A stretch of 64,000 nucleotides of DNA from Mesorhizobium helmanticense (GCF_003034915.1 NZ_PZJX01000045.1:62001-126000); one strand, 5' to 3'; positions 28,393 through 37,353 are shown, numbered from the stretch's first letter. Translations and numbers: made by a program. Notes: a model not told the origin generated them from the letters alone.

Positions 28393-28857
28393 TCAGGCCG
28401 ATTTCGGCTTGGCGAAAAGGTCGATGCCGCTGCCGGTTTCGAGGAAGGATTTCAGGCTGGACAGCACCGCCGGCCACCCTTGGCTGATGCCTTTCGCCAT
28501 GCCGCTGCCGGCTTCGAGTTCGTCATGGGTGACGGTCAGCCGGACCATCGTGTCGTATTCCTCGATACCGAACGTCACCCGGCTGTATTTCGATGGGTCG
28601 TCGGCCTGCGAGGCGTTCGCCCAGGTCATCACGAGACGGGTCGGCGGCGAGATCTCGACGACCTTGCCGACCAGTTCGACTGTGCGCTCATCGTTGGCGC
28701 GGATGTGTTCCCATTTCGATCCCGCCTTCCAGTCGGAGACGTTCTCGTGGCCCCAATAGCGCCTGGCGACGTCCGGTTTCGTTATGGCCTCGAATACCTT
28801 TTGCGGCGTCGAGCGAATATAGGTCACATAGACAAAGCTGGTCGTCTCTCTGGTCAT
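28393..28857 (-). CDS. SRPBCC / AHSA1-like protein
   Basis: A 154-residue START-like (Bet v1-type) protein of the Activator of Hsp90 ATPase homologue 1-like group. Typical features are the YIRSTPQKVFEAITKPDVARRYWG start, the W-G/S-K-W region and an amphipathic C-terminal helix. The ATG at 28857 overlaps the ArsR stop by 4 nt (ATGA), so the two are translationally coupled. Such ArsR-AHSA1 pairs are common; the ligand is unknown. Confidence 0.88.
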   Translation of the reverse strand: MTRETTSFVYVTYIRSTPQKVFEAITKPDVARRYWGHENVSDWKAGSKWEHIRANDERTVELVGKVVEISPPTRLVMTWANASQADDPSKYSRVTFGIEEYDTMVRLTVTHDELEAGSGMAKGISQGWPAVLSSLKSFLETGSGIDLFAKPKSA

Positions 28858-29174
28858 TGGTCGTCTCCTTCGAGTTCTTTCTTCAGATCGTGCAGCAGGC
28901 TGAGCCGCTGACGTTCGAATTTCCGTACCCACCGCTCGTAGGCCTCATGGAGCGGCACGGGGTTGATGAAATGCAGCTTTTCGCGGCCACGCTTGACCGT
29001 GCTCACCAGATTGGCCGCCTCCAATATCTCGAGGTGCTGGGTGGCGGATTGCCGGGCCATCTCAAGGTTCTCGCAAAGCTGGCCAAGCGTCTGCCCGTTC
29101 CTTTCACAAAGAAGGTCAAGCAGCTTTCTGCGTGTCGGGTCGCCCAGCGCTTTGAAAACCTTGTCAGCGTCCAT
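28854..29174 (-). CDS. ArsR family transcriptional regulator
   Basis: A 106-residue winged-helix protein. FKALGDPTRRKLLDLLCER is the usual ArsR start, and the recognition helix lies near ARQSATQHLEILEAANLV. There is no CxC metal site, so it is probably not a metal sensor. It is the first gene of a three-gene unit with the SRPBCC and GFA genes and likely represses its own operon. Confidence 0.9.
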   Translation of the reverse strand: MDADKVFKALGDPTRRKLLDLLCERNGQTLGQLCENLEMARQSATQHLEILEAANLVSTVKRGREKLHFINPVPLHEAYERWVRKFERQRLSLLHDLKKELEGDDQ

Positions 29175-29417
29175 TGATTTCGCCCGTGTTGAGGTAATAT
29201 GCAGGTAAATGCCTGCATGTCAAATGCCAGCTAAGCCCGCAATCCCGTTATTTCATCACCATCGCAATCGCAGCAGCCATCATCTTCTGGTTATAAATCG
29301 TGAGCCCAGCGCTCGCGCTCCGGTACCTTGCTCCCGTCGGCGCCCGATTGCGTGTCCGTGATAGAGGCAGTAAAGCGACTTTCGGACGTGCACTGGAACA
29401 GGCTGGACACCAATCGG

Positions 29418-30575
29418 ATGAGGCTGCCGTGGTTTGCAAAATCAGGGAAAGCCGATCGGAAAAGACCGTCCGCCGCCAGCTTCCGCACCGAAATCATCGC
29501 CGATGTCATCGTGCCGGATCGCGCCGAGCCTGTCCGGTTCTTCAGCCGCAAGCTGGTCAGCCCGGCAAAGCTGCGCCGTTTTTCGAACAAGGATTTTCGC
29601 GAAAGCCTGTTGTTCGGCTTCTATCTCGGTGTTGCGGCAATACTGCCGGTCGCCTGGTGGGCGCCGATCTGCCGCTCGGTGTCCGGGCTTCGGCTGAAGC
29701 GCCACATGCGCAAGGACTTTTCGCGCTACGCCGCAGCGACGCAAGCGGTGCTTGGCAAAGGCATCGACGCAAAAAAACTGTTCAGGGCCCTGCTCGCCGC
29801 GAACCACCGTCGGCGCCTGCTGCTTGCGGTGCATGTGGTCCGTCCGCGCTGGTCGCCGACGATCCGGCTGGAGGGGCTGGAAGGCCTGCAAGCAGCGCTG
29901 AAGCGTGGCCGGGGCGCCATCATCTGGTGCGATCAGTTCACCGCCCAGACCATCATCGGCAAGCGGGCGCTACACGAGGCCGGTGTCGAAACCCATCAGG
30001 TGAGCGTCGACTTTCACGGCATCTCCGACACGACATTCGGCTTGCGGTTCCTCAACCCGCCAATGGTCGCCGTCGAAAACCGCTTCCTGAAAAGCCGGGT
30101 CGTTTTCGAACGCAGCGATGCTTATCAGGTGACGATCCGCATGCAGAAGATCCTGAAAGACAACGGCGTCGTCCTGATGACCAACAACATCCATGCCGGT
30201 TCGACCTTCGCCGAAGCCGGCATGGGGGAAAGCGGCTGGACCCATCTCGCCTCGGCACCCGCGAATTTCGCCGCCAGGGGCGGGACGGCGCTGTTTGCCA
30301 TGTCGACCTTCGAGATGGTTCCGTTCCGTGAATATCGGGCCGTCATCAGCCGCGAATTGAGGCCGACGACAGCGCAGCCGGCGCCAGTTGCGTCCACGGC
30401 AAGGAACATGGGTCCCAAGAACATGGAGTTGCAGGCGCACTACATCCTGCTCAAGCGCGATCGCCTGCTGGAGGCTCTGAAAGATCATCCCGAGCAGATG
30501 ATGGTGTGGGCCAGCCACCAAAGGTTCACCGAGCGATCGGGCGTTGCCCCGGCAGACGATGACGCCGGCTCATGA
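29418..30575 (+). CDS. LpxL/HtrB-like acyltransferase-fold protein, catalytic motif altered
   Basis: About 385 residues. The central part resembles lauroyl/myristoyl acyltransferases: LEGLEGLQAALKRGRGAIIW, a later V-FERSDAYQVTIRMQKILKDNGVVLM and a conserved C-terminal VWASHQRF. In true LpxL proteins the HX4E/D catalytic motif follows GxGAIL. Here that position reads CDQFTAQ, with Gln where His is expected. It may be catalytically dead, or use other residues. The start is uncertain: 29418 is the first ATG in frame, with a TTG at 29328 and GTGs between. It converges with the gluconokinase gene and overlaps it by 6 nt. Confidence 0.65.
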   Translation: MRLPWFAKSGKADRKRPSAASFRTEIIADVIVPDRAEPVRFFSRKLVSPAKLRRFSNKDFRESLLFGFYLGVAAILPVAWWAPICRSVSGLRLKRHMRKDFSRYAAATQAVLGKGIDAKKLFRALLAANHRRRLLLAVHVVRPRWSPTIRLEGLEGLQAALKRGRGAIIWCDQFTAQTIIGKRALHEAGVETHQVSVDFHGISDTTFGLRFLNPPMVAVENRFLKSRVVFERSDAYQVTIRMQKILKDNGVVLMTNNIHAGSTFAEAGMGESGWTHLASAPANFAARGGTALFAMSTFEMVPFREYRAVISRELRPTTAQPAPVASTARNMGPKNMELQAHYILLKRDRLLEALKDHPEQMMVWASHQRFTERSGVAPADDDAGS

Positions 30576-31085
30576 GTTCGCCTCGCCCAGCAGGCTAAGG
30601 GCAGCGGCGACACTGTCGGCGACCGGGCCCGTCGCGTCGAGCGTCAATGCCCGCTCATCCGCTGCCGGCGCTTCAAGCGTGGCGAACTGGCTGTCGACCA
30701 GGCTTGCCGGCATGAAATGGCCCTGGCGGGAAGCGACACGCCGTTTGGCGGTCGCCGGATCGATTTCCAGATAGAGGAAAACGATGTCCTTGTGAAAACC
30801 GCGCAGGCGCTCGCGATAGCTGCGCTTCAATGCCGAGCAGGCGGCAATGACGCCCTGCCCGCTGGCGACCGACGCCGCAATGCGCTGGCCGATCGCGTCG
30901 AGCCACCCTTCGCGTAGAGCATCAGTGAGCGGCTCACCGCGTGCCATGCGCGCTACGTTCTCGGGCGGATGCAGCCTGTCGCCCTCGATGAAGACGGCGT
31001 CCAATCTCACGGCCAGCGCCTCGCCGACGGCCGACTTGCCGCAGCCGGCGACCCCCATCACCACGATGGCCGGCACGGGCCGCAT
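30570..31085 (-). CDS. gntK: Gluconokinase
   Basis: A cytosolic kinase of 171 residues that phosphorylates D-gluconate to 6-phosphogluconate. The P-loop is GVAGCGKS (residues 11-18). Family signatures include EGDRLHPPENVARMARGEPLTDALREGWL, ACSALKRSYRERLR and RQGHFMPASLVDSQFATLE. The ATG at 31085 is preceded by AAGGGA; an open frame extending further upstream is only a shadow of the permease gene. It is the last gene of the CUT2 transporter operon, 44 nt after the second permease. Confidence 0.93.
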   Translation of the reverse strand: MRPVPAIVVMGVAGCGKSAVGEALAVRLDAVFIEGDRLHPPENVARMARGEPLTDALREGWLDAIGQRIAASVASGQGVIAACSALKRSYRERLRGFHKDIVFLYLEIDPATAKRRVASRQGHFMPASLVDSQFATLEAPAADERALTLDATGPVADSVAAALSLLGEANS

Positions 31086-31129
31086 GGAGTCCCTTGGCAC
31101 TTGTTCCGCCTCTTCATCCACGATGCGGA

Positions 31130-32116
31130 TCAGCGGCTTGCCGGCGCGCGGCCGTAGAGCAGCAGCATGGCGACGATGACGACGCCGTAGATGATCTGCC
31201 GCCCCGCCTCCGGCATCTGCATGACGGAAAGGATGGATTGCAGCAGTGTAATCAGGATCACGCCCGCGACCGTGCCGAGATAGGAGCCGCGGCCGCCCAG
31301 GATCGAGGTGCCACCAAGCACCACCGCTGCGATCGACGGCAAGAGATAGGCGTCGCCCATCGACTGCGCCGCCTTGGAGGCATAGCCGGCCAGAAGCACG
31401 CCGCCGAAAGCGGAGAGCCCGCCGGACACGGCAAAGGCGATCATCACCACCCGCCTTGTATCGATGCCGGAGAGGTAGGCGGCGCGTTCGCGATTGCCGA
31501 TGCCATAGACGGCGCGGCCGAATCCGGTGCGGGTCAACACGAAAACCATCGCTGCACCGATCAGCGCCCAGATGATAACCGCGTTGGGCAGGCCCGGAAT
31601 GGCAAAGCCGGTCGCCAGGTAGCGCATCGCTCCGGTTGCCGAATCCTGCGGTGAGAAACCGCCGGTGTAAACGACCATCAGCCCCTGCGCGACGGCATTG
31701 GTGGCGAGCGTAATGATCATCGAGGGAATGCGCAGATAGGCGACGCCAATGCCATTGACGACGCCGATCAGCACACCGCAGAAGATACCGAACGGAATGG
31801 CCAGCGCCACCCCGGCCGGCCCATAGGCCGCCGCCGCGCATGCCATCATGGCGCCGACCGCTACCGACCACGGCACCGACAGGTCGATCTGGCCGAGCAG
31901 GATGACCAGCATCATGCCAGTGGCGATGACGCCGAGAAACGAGGCGACCTTAAGCTGCTGCAGCAGATATTCCGGCGACAGGAAGCTGCGCGAATAGAGA
32001 CTGCCGACAAACAGCAGCAGCACGATGCAGGCAAAGGCCGTCAGCACCGCCGGGTCGGCGCGGCGGATGAATTTCGGCATTCGGTTGGCGATGCCGCTAA
32101 CGGTCGTTTCGCTCAC
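31130..32116 (-). CDS. CUT2 sugar ABC transporter permease, second
   Basis: An inner-membrane permease of the RbsC/XylH type, 328 residues. Typical stretches are ILLGQIDLSVPWSVAVGAMM and AAVVLGGTSILGGRGSYLGTVAGV. The start is read as GTG at 32116, because it forms a GTGA overlap with the upstream permease stop and has GGAG about 9 nt before it; an ATG at 32080 is the alternative. A longer open frame continuing to 33085 mixes the wrong frame of the first permease and is not real. Confidence 0.9.
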   Translation of the reverse strand: MSETTVSGIANRMPKFIRRADPAVLTAFACIVLLLFVGSLYSRSFLSPEYLLQQLKVASFLGVIATGMMLVILLGQIDLSVPWSVAVGAMMACAAAAYGPAGVALAIPFGIFCGVLIGVVNGIGVAYLRIPSMIITLATNAVAQGLMVVYTGGFSPQDSATGAMRYLATGFAIPGLPNAVIIWALIGAAMVFVLTRTGFGRAVYGIGNRERAAYLSGIDTRRVVMIAFAVSGGLSAFGGVLLAGYASKAAQSMGDAYLLPSIAAVVLGGTSILGGRGSYLGTVAGVILITLLQSILSVMQMPEAGRQIIYGVVIVAMLLLYGRAPASR

Positions 32117-33093
32117 AAGAACCACTCCAGCCGGTTGCGGACCCTGAACAGGGCGAAGGCGCCGAGACTGACCGCGATCAGCAGGATGACACCCTGGAAC
32201 AGCGGCTGCCAGAGCGGATCGAAATCGAAGACGAAGAGCAGGTCGCCGATGGTACGGAAGGCGAGCGCGCCGAAGATCGCGCCGATGGCGCTGCCCTTGC
32301 CGCCGAACAGTGAGACCCCGCCAAGCACCACGGCGGCGATAGAGAAGAGTGTGTAGGCGTTGCCGCTGGCATAGGCGGCATCGCCGGTATAGGTGAAGAA
32401 GGTCAGGAACAGCCCGCCGATTGAGGCAAGCAGGCCGGCCAGCGCATAGGCGGCGAACTTGCCGCGGCGGATCGGCACGCCGGACATGTAGGCCGCCATC
32501 TCCGACGACCCCGCCGCATAGGCCGCGCGGCCGAGCACCGAGCGGCTGAACGGCACCCAGACGACAAGCACCACGGCCAAAAGCACCACGAGGCTCGCCG
32601 GCACGACGCCAAACAGGCGCCCGGTCAAGGCGTCGGCGAGGTTCTCGTTGACCGAACCGCCCGGAAACGGCCTGAGCAGCAGCGCGATACCGAAATAGAC
32701 CGCGCCGGTGGCAATGGTGGCGACGATTGGCTGAAGTCGTCCATAGATGACGATGGCGCCGTTGATCGCCCCGCACAGCAGGCCGGTGCCGAGCACCGCG
32801 ATCACCCCGAAGGCTGTCTCGATGCCGGTGCCGATGACCAGCCACGAGGCCAGGCAATTGGTCAACGTGAAGATCATGCCGATGGAAAGGTCGATACCGG
32901 CGGTGATCACCACCAGCGTCTGCGCCATGGCGACGAAAGCGAGCAGCACGCCCTTGTTGGAAGCCGTCTGCACGACATTGGCGGAGAAGCCAGCCGGATG
33001 GTTCGATGTGTAGATAACGAACATGACGATGAAGATGCCGAAGGCGAGCAGCGTTCCGCGCTGTTCGGCAAGCCAGTAGCGCCAATCTTTCAC
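32113..33093 (-). CDS. CUT2 sugar ABC transporter permease, first
   Basis: An inner-membrane permease of 326 residues with family motifs ITAGIDLSIGMIFTLTNC and AAVVLGGVSLFGGKGSAIGAIFGA. It overlaps the upstream ATPase stop by 4 nt (ATGA) and the downstream permease start by 4 nt, so all three are translationally linked. Two different permeases suggest a heterodimeric channel rather than the homodimer of RbsC. Confidence 0.92.
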   Translation of the reverse strand: MKDWRYWLAEQRGTLLAFGIFIVMFVIYTSNHPAGFSANVVQTASNKGVLLAFVAMAQTLVVITAGIDLSIGMIFTLTNCLASWLVIGTGIETAFGVIAVLGTGLLCGAINGAIVIYGRLQPIVATIATGAVYFGIALLLRPFPGGSVNENLADALTGRLFGVVPASLVVLLAVVLVVWVPFSRSVLGRAAYAAGSSEMAAYMSGVPIRRGKFAAYALAGLLASIGGLFLTFFTYTGDAAYASGNAYTLFSIAAVVLGGVSLFGGKGSAIGAIFGALAFRTIGDLLFVFDFDPLWQPLFQGVILLIAVSLGAFALFRVRNRLEWFL

Positions 33094-34637
33094 GCGTTTG
33101 CTCCCTGCGTCAGGCTGGCGTCTTCGCCATGGATGTTGAGTGCGCTGGCAATCAGCGCCCGCTCGGTGATCTCGGCGCCCACCAATTCGCGCTTGACCGC
33201 CCCGTCATAGAGCACAAGCACCCGGTCGCAGCAGCCAATCAGTTCGTCATAGTCTGTCGAATAGAACAGGATCGCCGCGCCGGCGTCGGCGAGCTTGCGC
33301 ATCAATTGGTAGAGTTCCTGCTTGGTGCCGACATCGATGCCGCGCGTCGGGTCGTTGAGCAGGATGATGCGCGGCTGCCGCATCAGCCATTTGGCGATGA
33401 CGACCTTCTGCTGGTTGCCGCCCGACAGCGCGCCGACAGGAATGTCGAGGCCTGCCGTCTTGATAGCCAGGAGAGCCACCATGTCGTCGATCAGCCGCTG
33501 TTCGGCGGCGCGGTCGATTATGCCACCCCTGGACAGCCGGTCGAGTGCCGCGAAAGAAAGGTTTTCGCGCACAGTCATCGGCAGCATCAGTCCTTCCGTC
33601 TTGCGGTCCTCCGGGATCAGCGCCATGCCGATTCGGTCATCGCGTGCGGCTGAAGGACTGGTGATCACCACCGGCTTGCCATCGATCAAGATTTGGCCGG
33701 ACAGACCGCGCAGCACACCAAAGAAGGCGAGCAGCAATTCGCGCTGGCCCTGGCCGTCGAGACCGCCGAGGCCGACGACCTCGCCTGCGCCCACAGTGAG
33801 CGAAACATTATCCAGCCGGTCGGTCCAGGAGAGCTTGCGCGCCTCCAGCACGGGAGCGGCAACAGCCGGCGCCCGTGCGGGCTTGGGCGGGAAAATATGG
33901 CTGTATTCGCGCCCGATCATCAGTTCTACGACTTCGTTGTCGCTTTTTGAGCCGGCTCTGTAGCTTGCGACGTTGCGGCCGTTGCGAAACACCGTGCACT
34001 GGTCGGCAAGCTCGGCAATCTCGTTCATGCGATGCGATATGTAGAGCAGCGCCAGCCCCTCCGAGCGCAGCCGCTTCAGCACGCCGAAGATCTTGGCGAC
34101 GTCGGCTGCCGTCAGCGCCGAGGTCGCCTCGTCGAGGATGAGGATGCGCGGCTTCCTGGCCAGAGCCTTGGCGATCTCGACCATCTGTCTTCTTGAGAGA
34201 GGAAGATCCCTGACCAGCGCCAGCGGGTGGATATCGGCTGCGCCGGCGCGCGCCAGGGCTTCTTCCGCGATGCGGCGCTGCGCCTTGCGGTCGATCATGC
34301 CGAAGCGCTTGGGCGGATCTGAAATGACGATGTTGTCGGCGACGCTGAGTTCGGGAACGAGCGACAACTCCTGGAAAATGCAAACGATGCCGGCCTGGTT
34401 GGCGGCGGCCGGCGACGCGAAGGTCACCTCGCGCCCGTCCAATTCCATGCGGCCCTCGTCGGGCGCGACAACGCCCGCCATGACCTTGATCAGTGTCGAC
34501 TTGCCGGCGCCGTTTTCGCCGAGAATGGCGTGGATGCTGCCTGGTGTGACCAATAATTCGGCCTTCTCAAGCGCCCGCACGCCGCCATAACGCTTGGATA
34601 TGCCTTCCATCCGGAAAAGCGGAACCGCGCCGTCCAT
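33090..34637 (-). CDS. CUT2 sugar ABC transporter ATPase (two-domain)
   Basis: A tandem ATPase of 515 residues (RbsA/MglA type). Domain 1 has Walker A GENGAGKS (residues 40-47), signature-like LPLSRRQMVEIAKAL and Walker B ILILDEATSALT. Domain 2 has a degenerate P-loop region (GLGGLDGQGQRELL), signature LSGGNQQKVVIAKWL and Walker B IILLNDPTRGIDVG, the usual asymmetry in this family. The ATG at 34637 has GGGAGGG upstream; a TTG four codons earlier is rejected. It lies after a strong hairpin that follows the binding-protein gene. Confidence 0.93.
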   Translation of the reverse strand: MDGAVPLFRMEGISKRYGGVRALEKAELLVTPGSIHAILGENGAGKSTLIKVMAGVVAPDEGRMELDGREVTFASPAAANQAGIVCIFQELSLVPELSVADNIVISDPPKRFGMIDRKAQRRIAEEALARAGAADIHPLALVRDLPLSRRQMVEIAKALARKPRILILDEATSALTAADVAKIFGVLKRLRSEGLALLYISHRMNEIAELADQCTVFRNGRNVASYRAGSKSDNEVVELMIGREYSHIFPPKPARAPAVAAPVLEARKLSWTDRLDNVSLTVGAGEVVGLGGLDGQGQRELLLAFFGVLRGLSGQILIDGKPVVITSPSAARDDRIGMALIPEDRKTEGLMLPMTVRENLSFAALDRLSRGGIIDRAAEQRLIDDMVALLAIKTAGLDIPVGALSGGNQQKVVIAKWLMRQPRIILLNDPTRGIDVGTKQELYQLMRKLADAGAAILFYSTDYDELIGCCDRVLVLYDGAVKRELVGAEITERALIASALNIHGEDASLTQGANA

Positions 34638-34678
34638 CGGCCCTCCCAAGCCAGTTTGACGAACAGGGAATGGAGCAT

Positions 34679-34712
34679 GCCCGGCGCCGCGGATTTTCCC
34701 GCGGCGCCGGGC
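34679..34712 (-). terminator. Intercistronic hairpin after the CUT2 binding-protein gene
   Basis: A perfect 14-bp GC-rich stem (34679-34692 with 34699-34712) and 6-nt loop sit 7 nt after the binding-protein stop. There is no U-run on the minus-strand side. It probably stabilises the binding-protein mRNA or lowers read-through into the ATPase gene. Confidence 0.75.
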
Positions 34713-34719
34713 GATCAGT

Positions 34720-35844
34720 CTACTGGTTTTCCTTAGTCTGGCCCATGATTTCCTGCGCGGTGAAATTGATGCCGCAGGTCGGGAAGGAATTGCCGACGAA
34801 GAAATTGTCCGACTGGTCGGGGAAGTAGTCCTGGCCCGCCTTGAAGTTGGGATCCTCGACGATCGCCAGCGGCAGCTTCACCGATTGCGGCACCACATTG
34901 CCCTCAAGTGCTGCGATCGCCGTCTTGATGGCAACCGCCACCTGGGCGGGGCCGGTGCCGGCCGAAGAGCATTTCAGCCCATCGCCGGCATGAGCCGCGC
35001 AGAACTTGCGAAAGCCGTTCTCGGTCTCGCCGCCGAACGGCACGAAAGCATGCTTGGCATCGATCATCGCCTGCACGATGCCAGTGTCGCCGCCCTGCCC
35101 GGTGATGCCGTCGAAGGGACCGTTGGTGGCAATGGCGTCGGCCGTGGCCTTCTGCGCCACGCCGTCGTCCCATTTGCCGACGACTTCGGTGACCTCCCAC
35201 TTCTTGCCGGAAGCGTCGAGGGCCTCATGGATGCCGTTGTGGCGGTCGGTGTCGACCGACGTGCCGGCAACGCCGCGCACTTCGAGCACCTTGCCGCCGT
35301 TCGGCACATGCTTGATCAGCCAGTTGCCCCACAACTCGCCAAGACCCTTCTGATCGACGTTGACGTTGATGGCATCCTTGGTATCGAGAATGTTGTCGAA
35401 AGCCACCAGCACGACACCGGCTTCCTTGGCGCGCTTGATGACCGGTCCGAAAGCTGTTGGATTCTGTGCGTTGACGACGATCGCGTCATAGCCGGAATCG
35501 ATGAAGTTGTTGATCGCCGAAATCTGTGCCGGCACATCTTCACCGGTCGAGACGACCTTGAATTCCTTCAGTTTCGCGGCGACATCCGGCTGCGCGGCAT
35601 AGGCCTTCGCAGTCTGCACCATTTGGATGCGCCAGGTGTTGGCGATGTAGCCGTTGGCGAGCGCGACGCGGTAAGGGCCTTCCTTTTTGGGAAACTTGAA
35701 GAACTGCGTGTCGGCCGCCCACGGCGCAAAACAGTCCGGCTCGGCCGCCGGCCCCTTGACGATTTCAGGATCGGCGATCGCCGACGAGCTCAACATGACG
35801 AATGCAGTGGCGGCAACGATGCCACCAACGAGTGACTTGATCAT
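34720..35844 (-). CDS. CUT2 sugar ABC transporter substrate-binding protein
   Basis: A periplasmic receptor of 374 residues with a signal peptide (about residues 1-24, ending SAIADP). It has a periplasmic-binding-protein fold of the ribose type, with landmarks YDAIVVNAQNPTAFGPVIKRAKEAGVVLVAFDN and DGITGQGGDTGIVQAM. It is somewhat longer than ribose-binding proteins, with a Cys near residue 38 and extra Cys in the C-terminal half. Gluconokinase in the same operon and a GntR-like repressor next door point to gluconate or a related sugar acid as ligand; this is inference. Confidence 0.9.
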   Translation of the reverse strand: MIKSLVGGIVAATAFVMLSSSAIADPEIVKGPAAEPDCFAPWAADTQFFKFPKKEGPYRVALANGYIANTWRIQMVQTAKAYAAQPDVAAKLKEFKVVSTGEDVPAQISAINNFIDSGYDAIVVNAQNPTAFGPVIKRAKEAGVVLVAFDNILDTKDAINVNVDQKGLGELWGNWLIKHVPNGGKVLEVRGVAGTSVDTDRHNGIHEALDASGKKWEVTEVVGKWDDGVAQKATADAIATNGPFDGITGQGGDTGIVQAMIDAKHAFVPFGGETENGFRKFCAAHAGDGLKCSSAGTGPAQVAVAIKTAIAALEGNVVPQSVKLPLAIVEDPNFKAGQDYFPDQSDNFFVGNSFPTCGINFTAQEIMGQTKENQ

Positions 35845-36149
35845 CGATATTCCTCCCAGTTGCAGTTTTGATTGTTGTTAGCAGCCATGACAATTCACGC
35901 GTCTGGCCGGGCACCTCCCGCCTTGCCGTCGCGCTCTTGAGCCGGGCCGTTTGCCTGCCCGATATCCTCTCCTTGTGATCCCGCAAGCAGCAGCAAAAAC
36001 TATCATATTATACATAATAAACAAGTATTATCTGTCGCTTATGTATAATAAACAGACTTCGGGCCTTGTCTCAGCTTTTGCGTCAGCGCCATATGGTAGC
36101 GCTACCATGGCGGGGTGTAAAGGACCATTGTGCTACGTCTGGAATGCGT
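35845..36149. other. Regulatory region upstream of the CUT2 binding-protein gene
   Basis: 305 nt between the gntR-like gene and the transporter operon. It holds a strongly AT-rich block (about 36000-36056) with an 11-bp inverted repeat (36007-36017 with 36039-36049) and a direct repeat ATAATAAACA (36014-36023 and 36045-36054). On the minus strand TATAAT at 36012-36007 is a candidate -10 box. The operator-like palindrome at 36093-36108 is listed separately. Confidence 0.6.
36093..36108. promoter_or_regulatory. Perfect 16-bp palindrome, probable GntR-type operator
   Basis: ATGGTAGCGCTACCAT is a perfect dyad. Its layout resembles the E. coli GntR operator (consensus of the form ATGTTA-N4-TAACAT), and the neighbouring LacI-family protein resembles E. 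coli GntR. It lies between the repressor gene and the transporter promoter, about 250 nt before the binding-protein start. Confidence 0.75.
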
Positions 36150-37178
36150 TCAGCGTGCCGTGCTCTCGCGGCGTATGAGCTCGAAGCCGAGGTCGACCAC
36201 CCGCTGCTCCGGCCGTTTCCCTGCGATCGCCGCCAGCGCCATGGCGACCGAACGCCGGCCAATCTCATAGCGATAGGTGCGGATGCTGGTGATCGATGGG
36301 AACGCAGATTGCATCATGTCGAGATCGTTGAAGCCGACGATGCCGATGGTTCTCGGGACAGCGATCGCGGCGCGGTGGCACTCGAACAGCACGCCGAGCG
36401 CGATATCGTCATTGTTGCAGAAGACGCCGTCGAGCGTCGGTGCCTTGGCCAGCGCATCGCGAAACAGTTCACGGCCAAGCGTGACGCTGGACGGCACAGG
36501 CGTGGTGGTGACCAGCCGTGCATCGAACAGGCCTGCAGCTTCCATCGCCGCGCGATAGCCAGCCAGACGCCGCTGCGACCGCGGGTCCATGCGCGCACCG
36601 ATGAAACCGATCCGCCTGTAACCCGCCTCGATCAGATGCTCCGTCGCCGTGCGTCCGCCGTCGAGATGCGAGAAACCGACCAGCATGTCGACAGGATCGG
36701 GCCCTGTTTCCATGACCTGCACCACCGGGCAGCCAGCTGTCTCCAGCAATTTTCGCGCGGTCGGCGTCTGGTTGATGCCGGCCACGATCAGGGCTGCCGG
36801 TCGCTGCGGGCCAAATACCTGCAGCAGCCGTTCTTCCTCGAGGCCAGAATAATGCGTGTTGCCGAGCTGGACGCGGAATGGGCCGTCCGACAGGCTGTCA
36901 TAGATGCCGCGCACCACTTCGGCGAAAACGTTATTGGTGAGCGACGGCACCAGAACGCCGAATACGTCGGCACGCGCCGAGGCCAGCGCGCGCGCATTCG
37001 GATCGGGCACATAGCCGAGTTCGTCGACGGCCACCTGGATCTGGCGCCGCAAATCCTCCGAAACGCGCTCCGGCTCGCGCAAGGCGCGCGACACGGTGAT
37101 GGCGCCGACGCCGGCCTTGCGCGCGACATCGGCGATGGTGGGGCGGCCGCCGCCACGGCGCGAGCGTGGCTTGATCAT
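36150..37178 (-). CDS. gntR: LacI family repressor, GntR-like (gluconate)
   Basis: A 342-residue repressor with an N-terminal LacI helix-turn-helix (RPTIADVARKAGVGAITVSRALREPERVS) and a sugar-binding domain. Landmarks recalled from E. coli GntR are preserved: GVLVPSLTNNVFAEVVRGI, GVFCNNDDIALGVLFECHR and a C-terminal DLGFEL. The ATG at 37178 (AAGG upstream) is preferred over one 28 codons earlier, which would add a Lys/Arg-rich tail. The operator palindrome 42 nt past its stop and the gluconokinase gene support a gluconate-responsive role. The effector itself is inferred. Confidence 0.85.
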   Translation of the reverse strand: MIKPRSRRGGGRPTIADVARKAGVGAITVSRALREPERVSEDLRRQIQVAVDELGYVPDPNARALASARADVFGVLVPSLTNNVFAEVVRGIYDSLSDGPFRVQLGNTHYSGLEEERLLQVFGPQRPAALIVAGINQTPTARKLLETAGCPVVQVMETGPDPVDMLVGFSHLDGGRTATEHLIEAGYRRIGFIGARMDPRSQRRLAGYRAAMEAAGLFDARLVTTTPVPSSVTLGRELFRDALAKAPTLDGVFCNNDDIALGVLFECHRAAIAVPRTIGIVGFNDLDMMQSAFPSITSIRTYRYEIGRRSVAMALAAIAGKRPEQRVVDLGFELIRRESTAR

Positions 37179-37353
37179 GGCCTTGCCCCCGGCACCGGGC
37201 CTTTGCCGATGCGCGGTCGCAGCGTCAACCTTGTCGCCATGCTCATCCCGCTTCCTCGCCACGCCGCGTCAGCCCGGCGTCGCGCAGCCTCTGCCCATTG
37301 TCAAGGCCAACAGTCCGTGGCGGCATCAACGCCAGGACGCTGGCTCCAACTCC

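Noticed and set aside
30570..31871. Gluconokinase extended to 433 codons
   Set aside because: The extension is a wrong-frame reading of the permease; the ATG at 31085 has a ribosome site and gives the normal gluconokinase length.
31130..33085. Single 651-codon frame spanning both CUT2 permeases
   Set aside because: Its N-terminal half is a wrong-frame reading of the first permease. The real genes are two permeases with a GTGA overlap.
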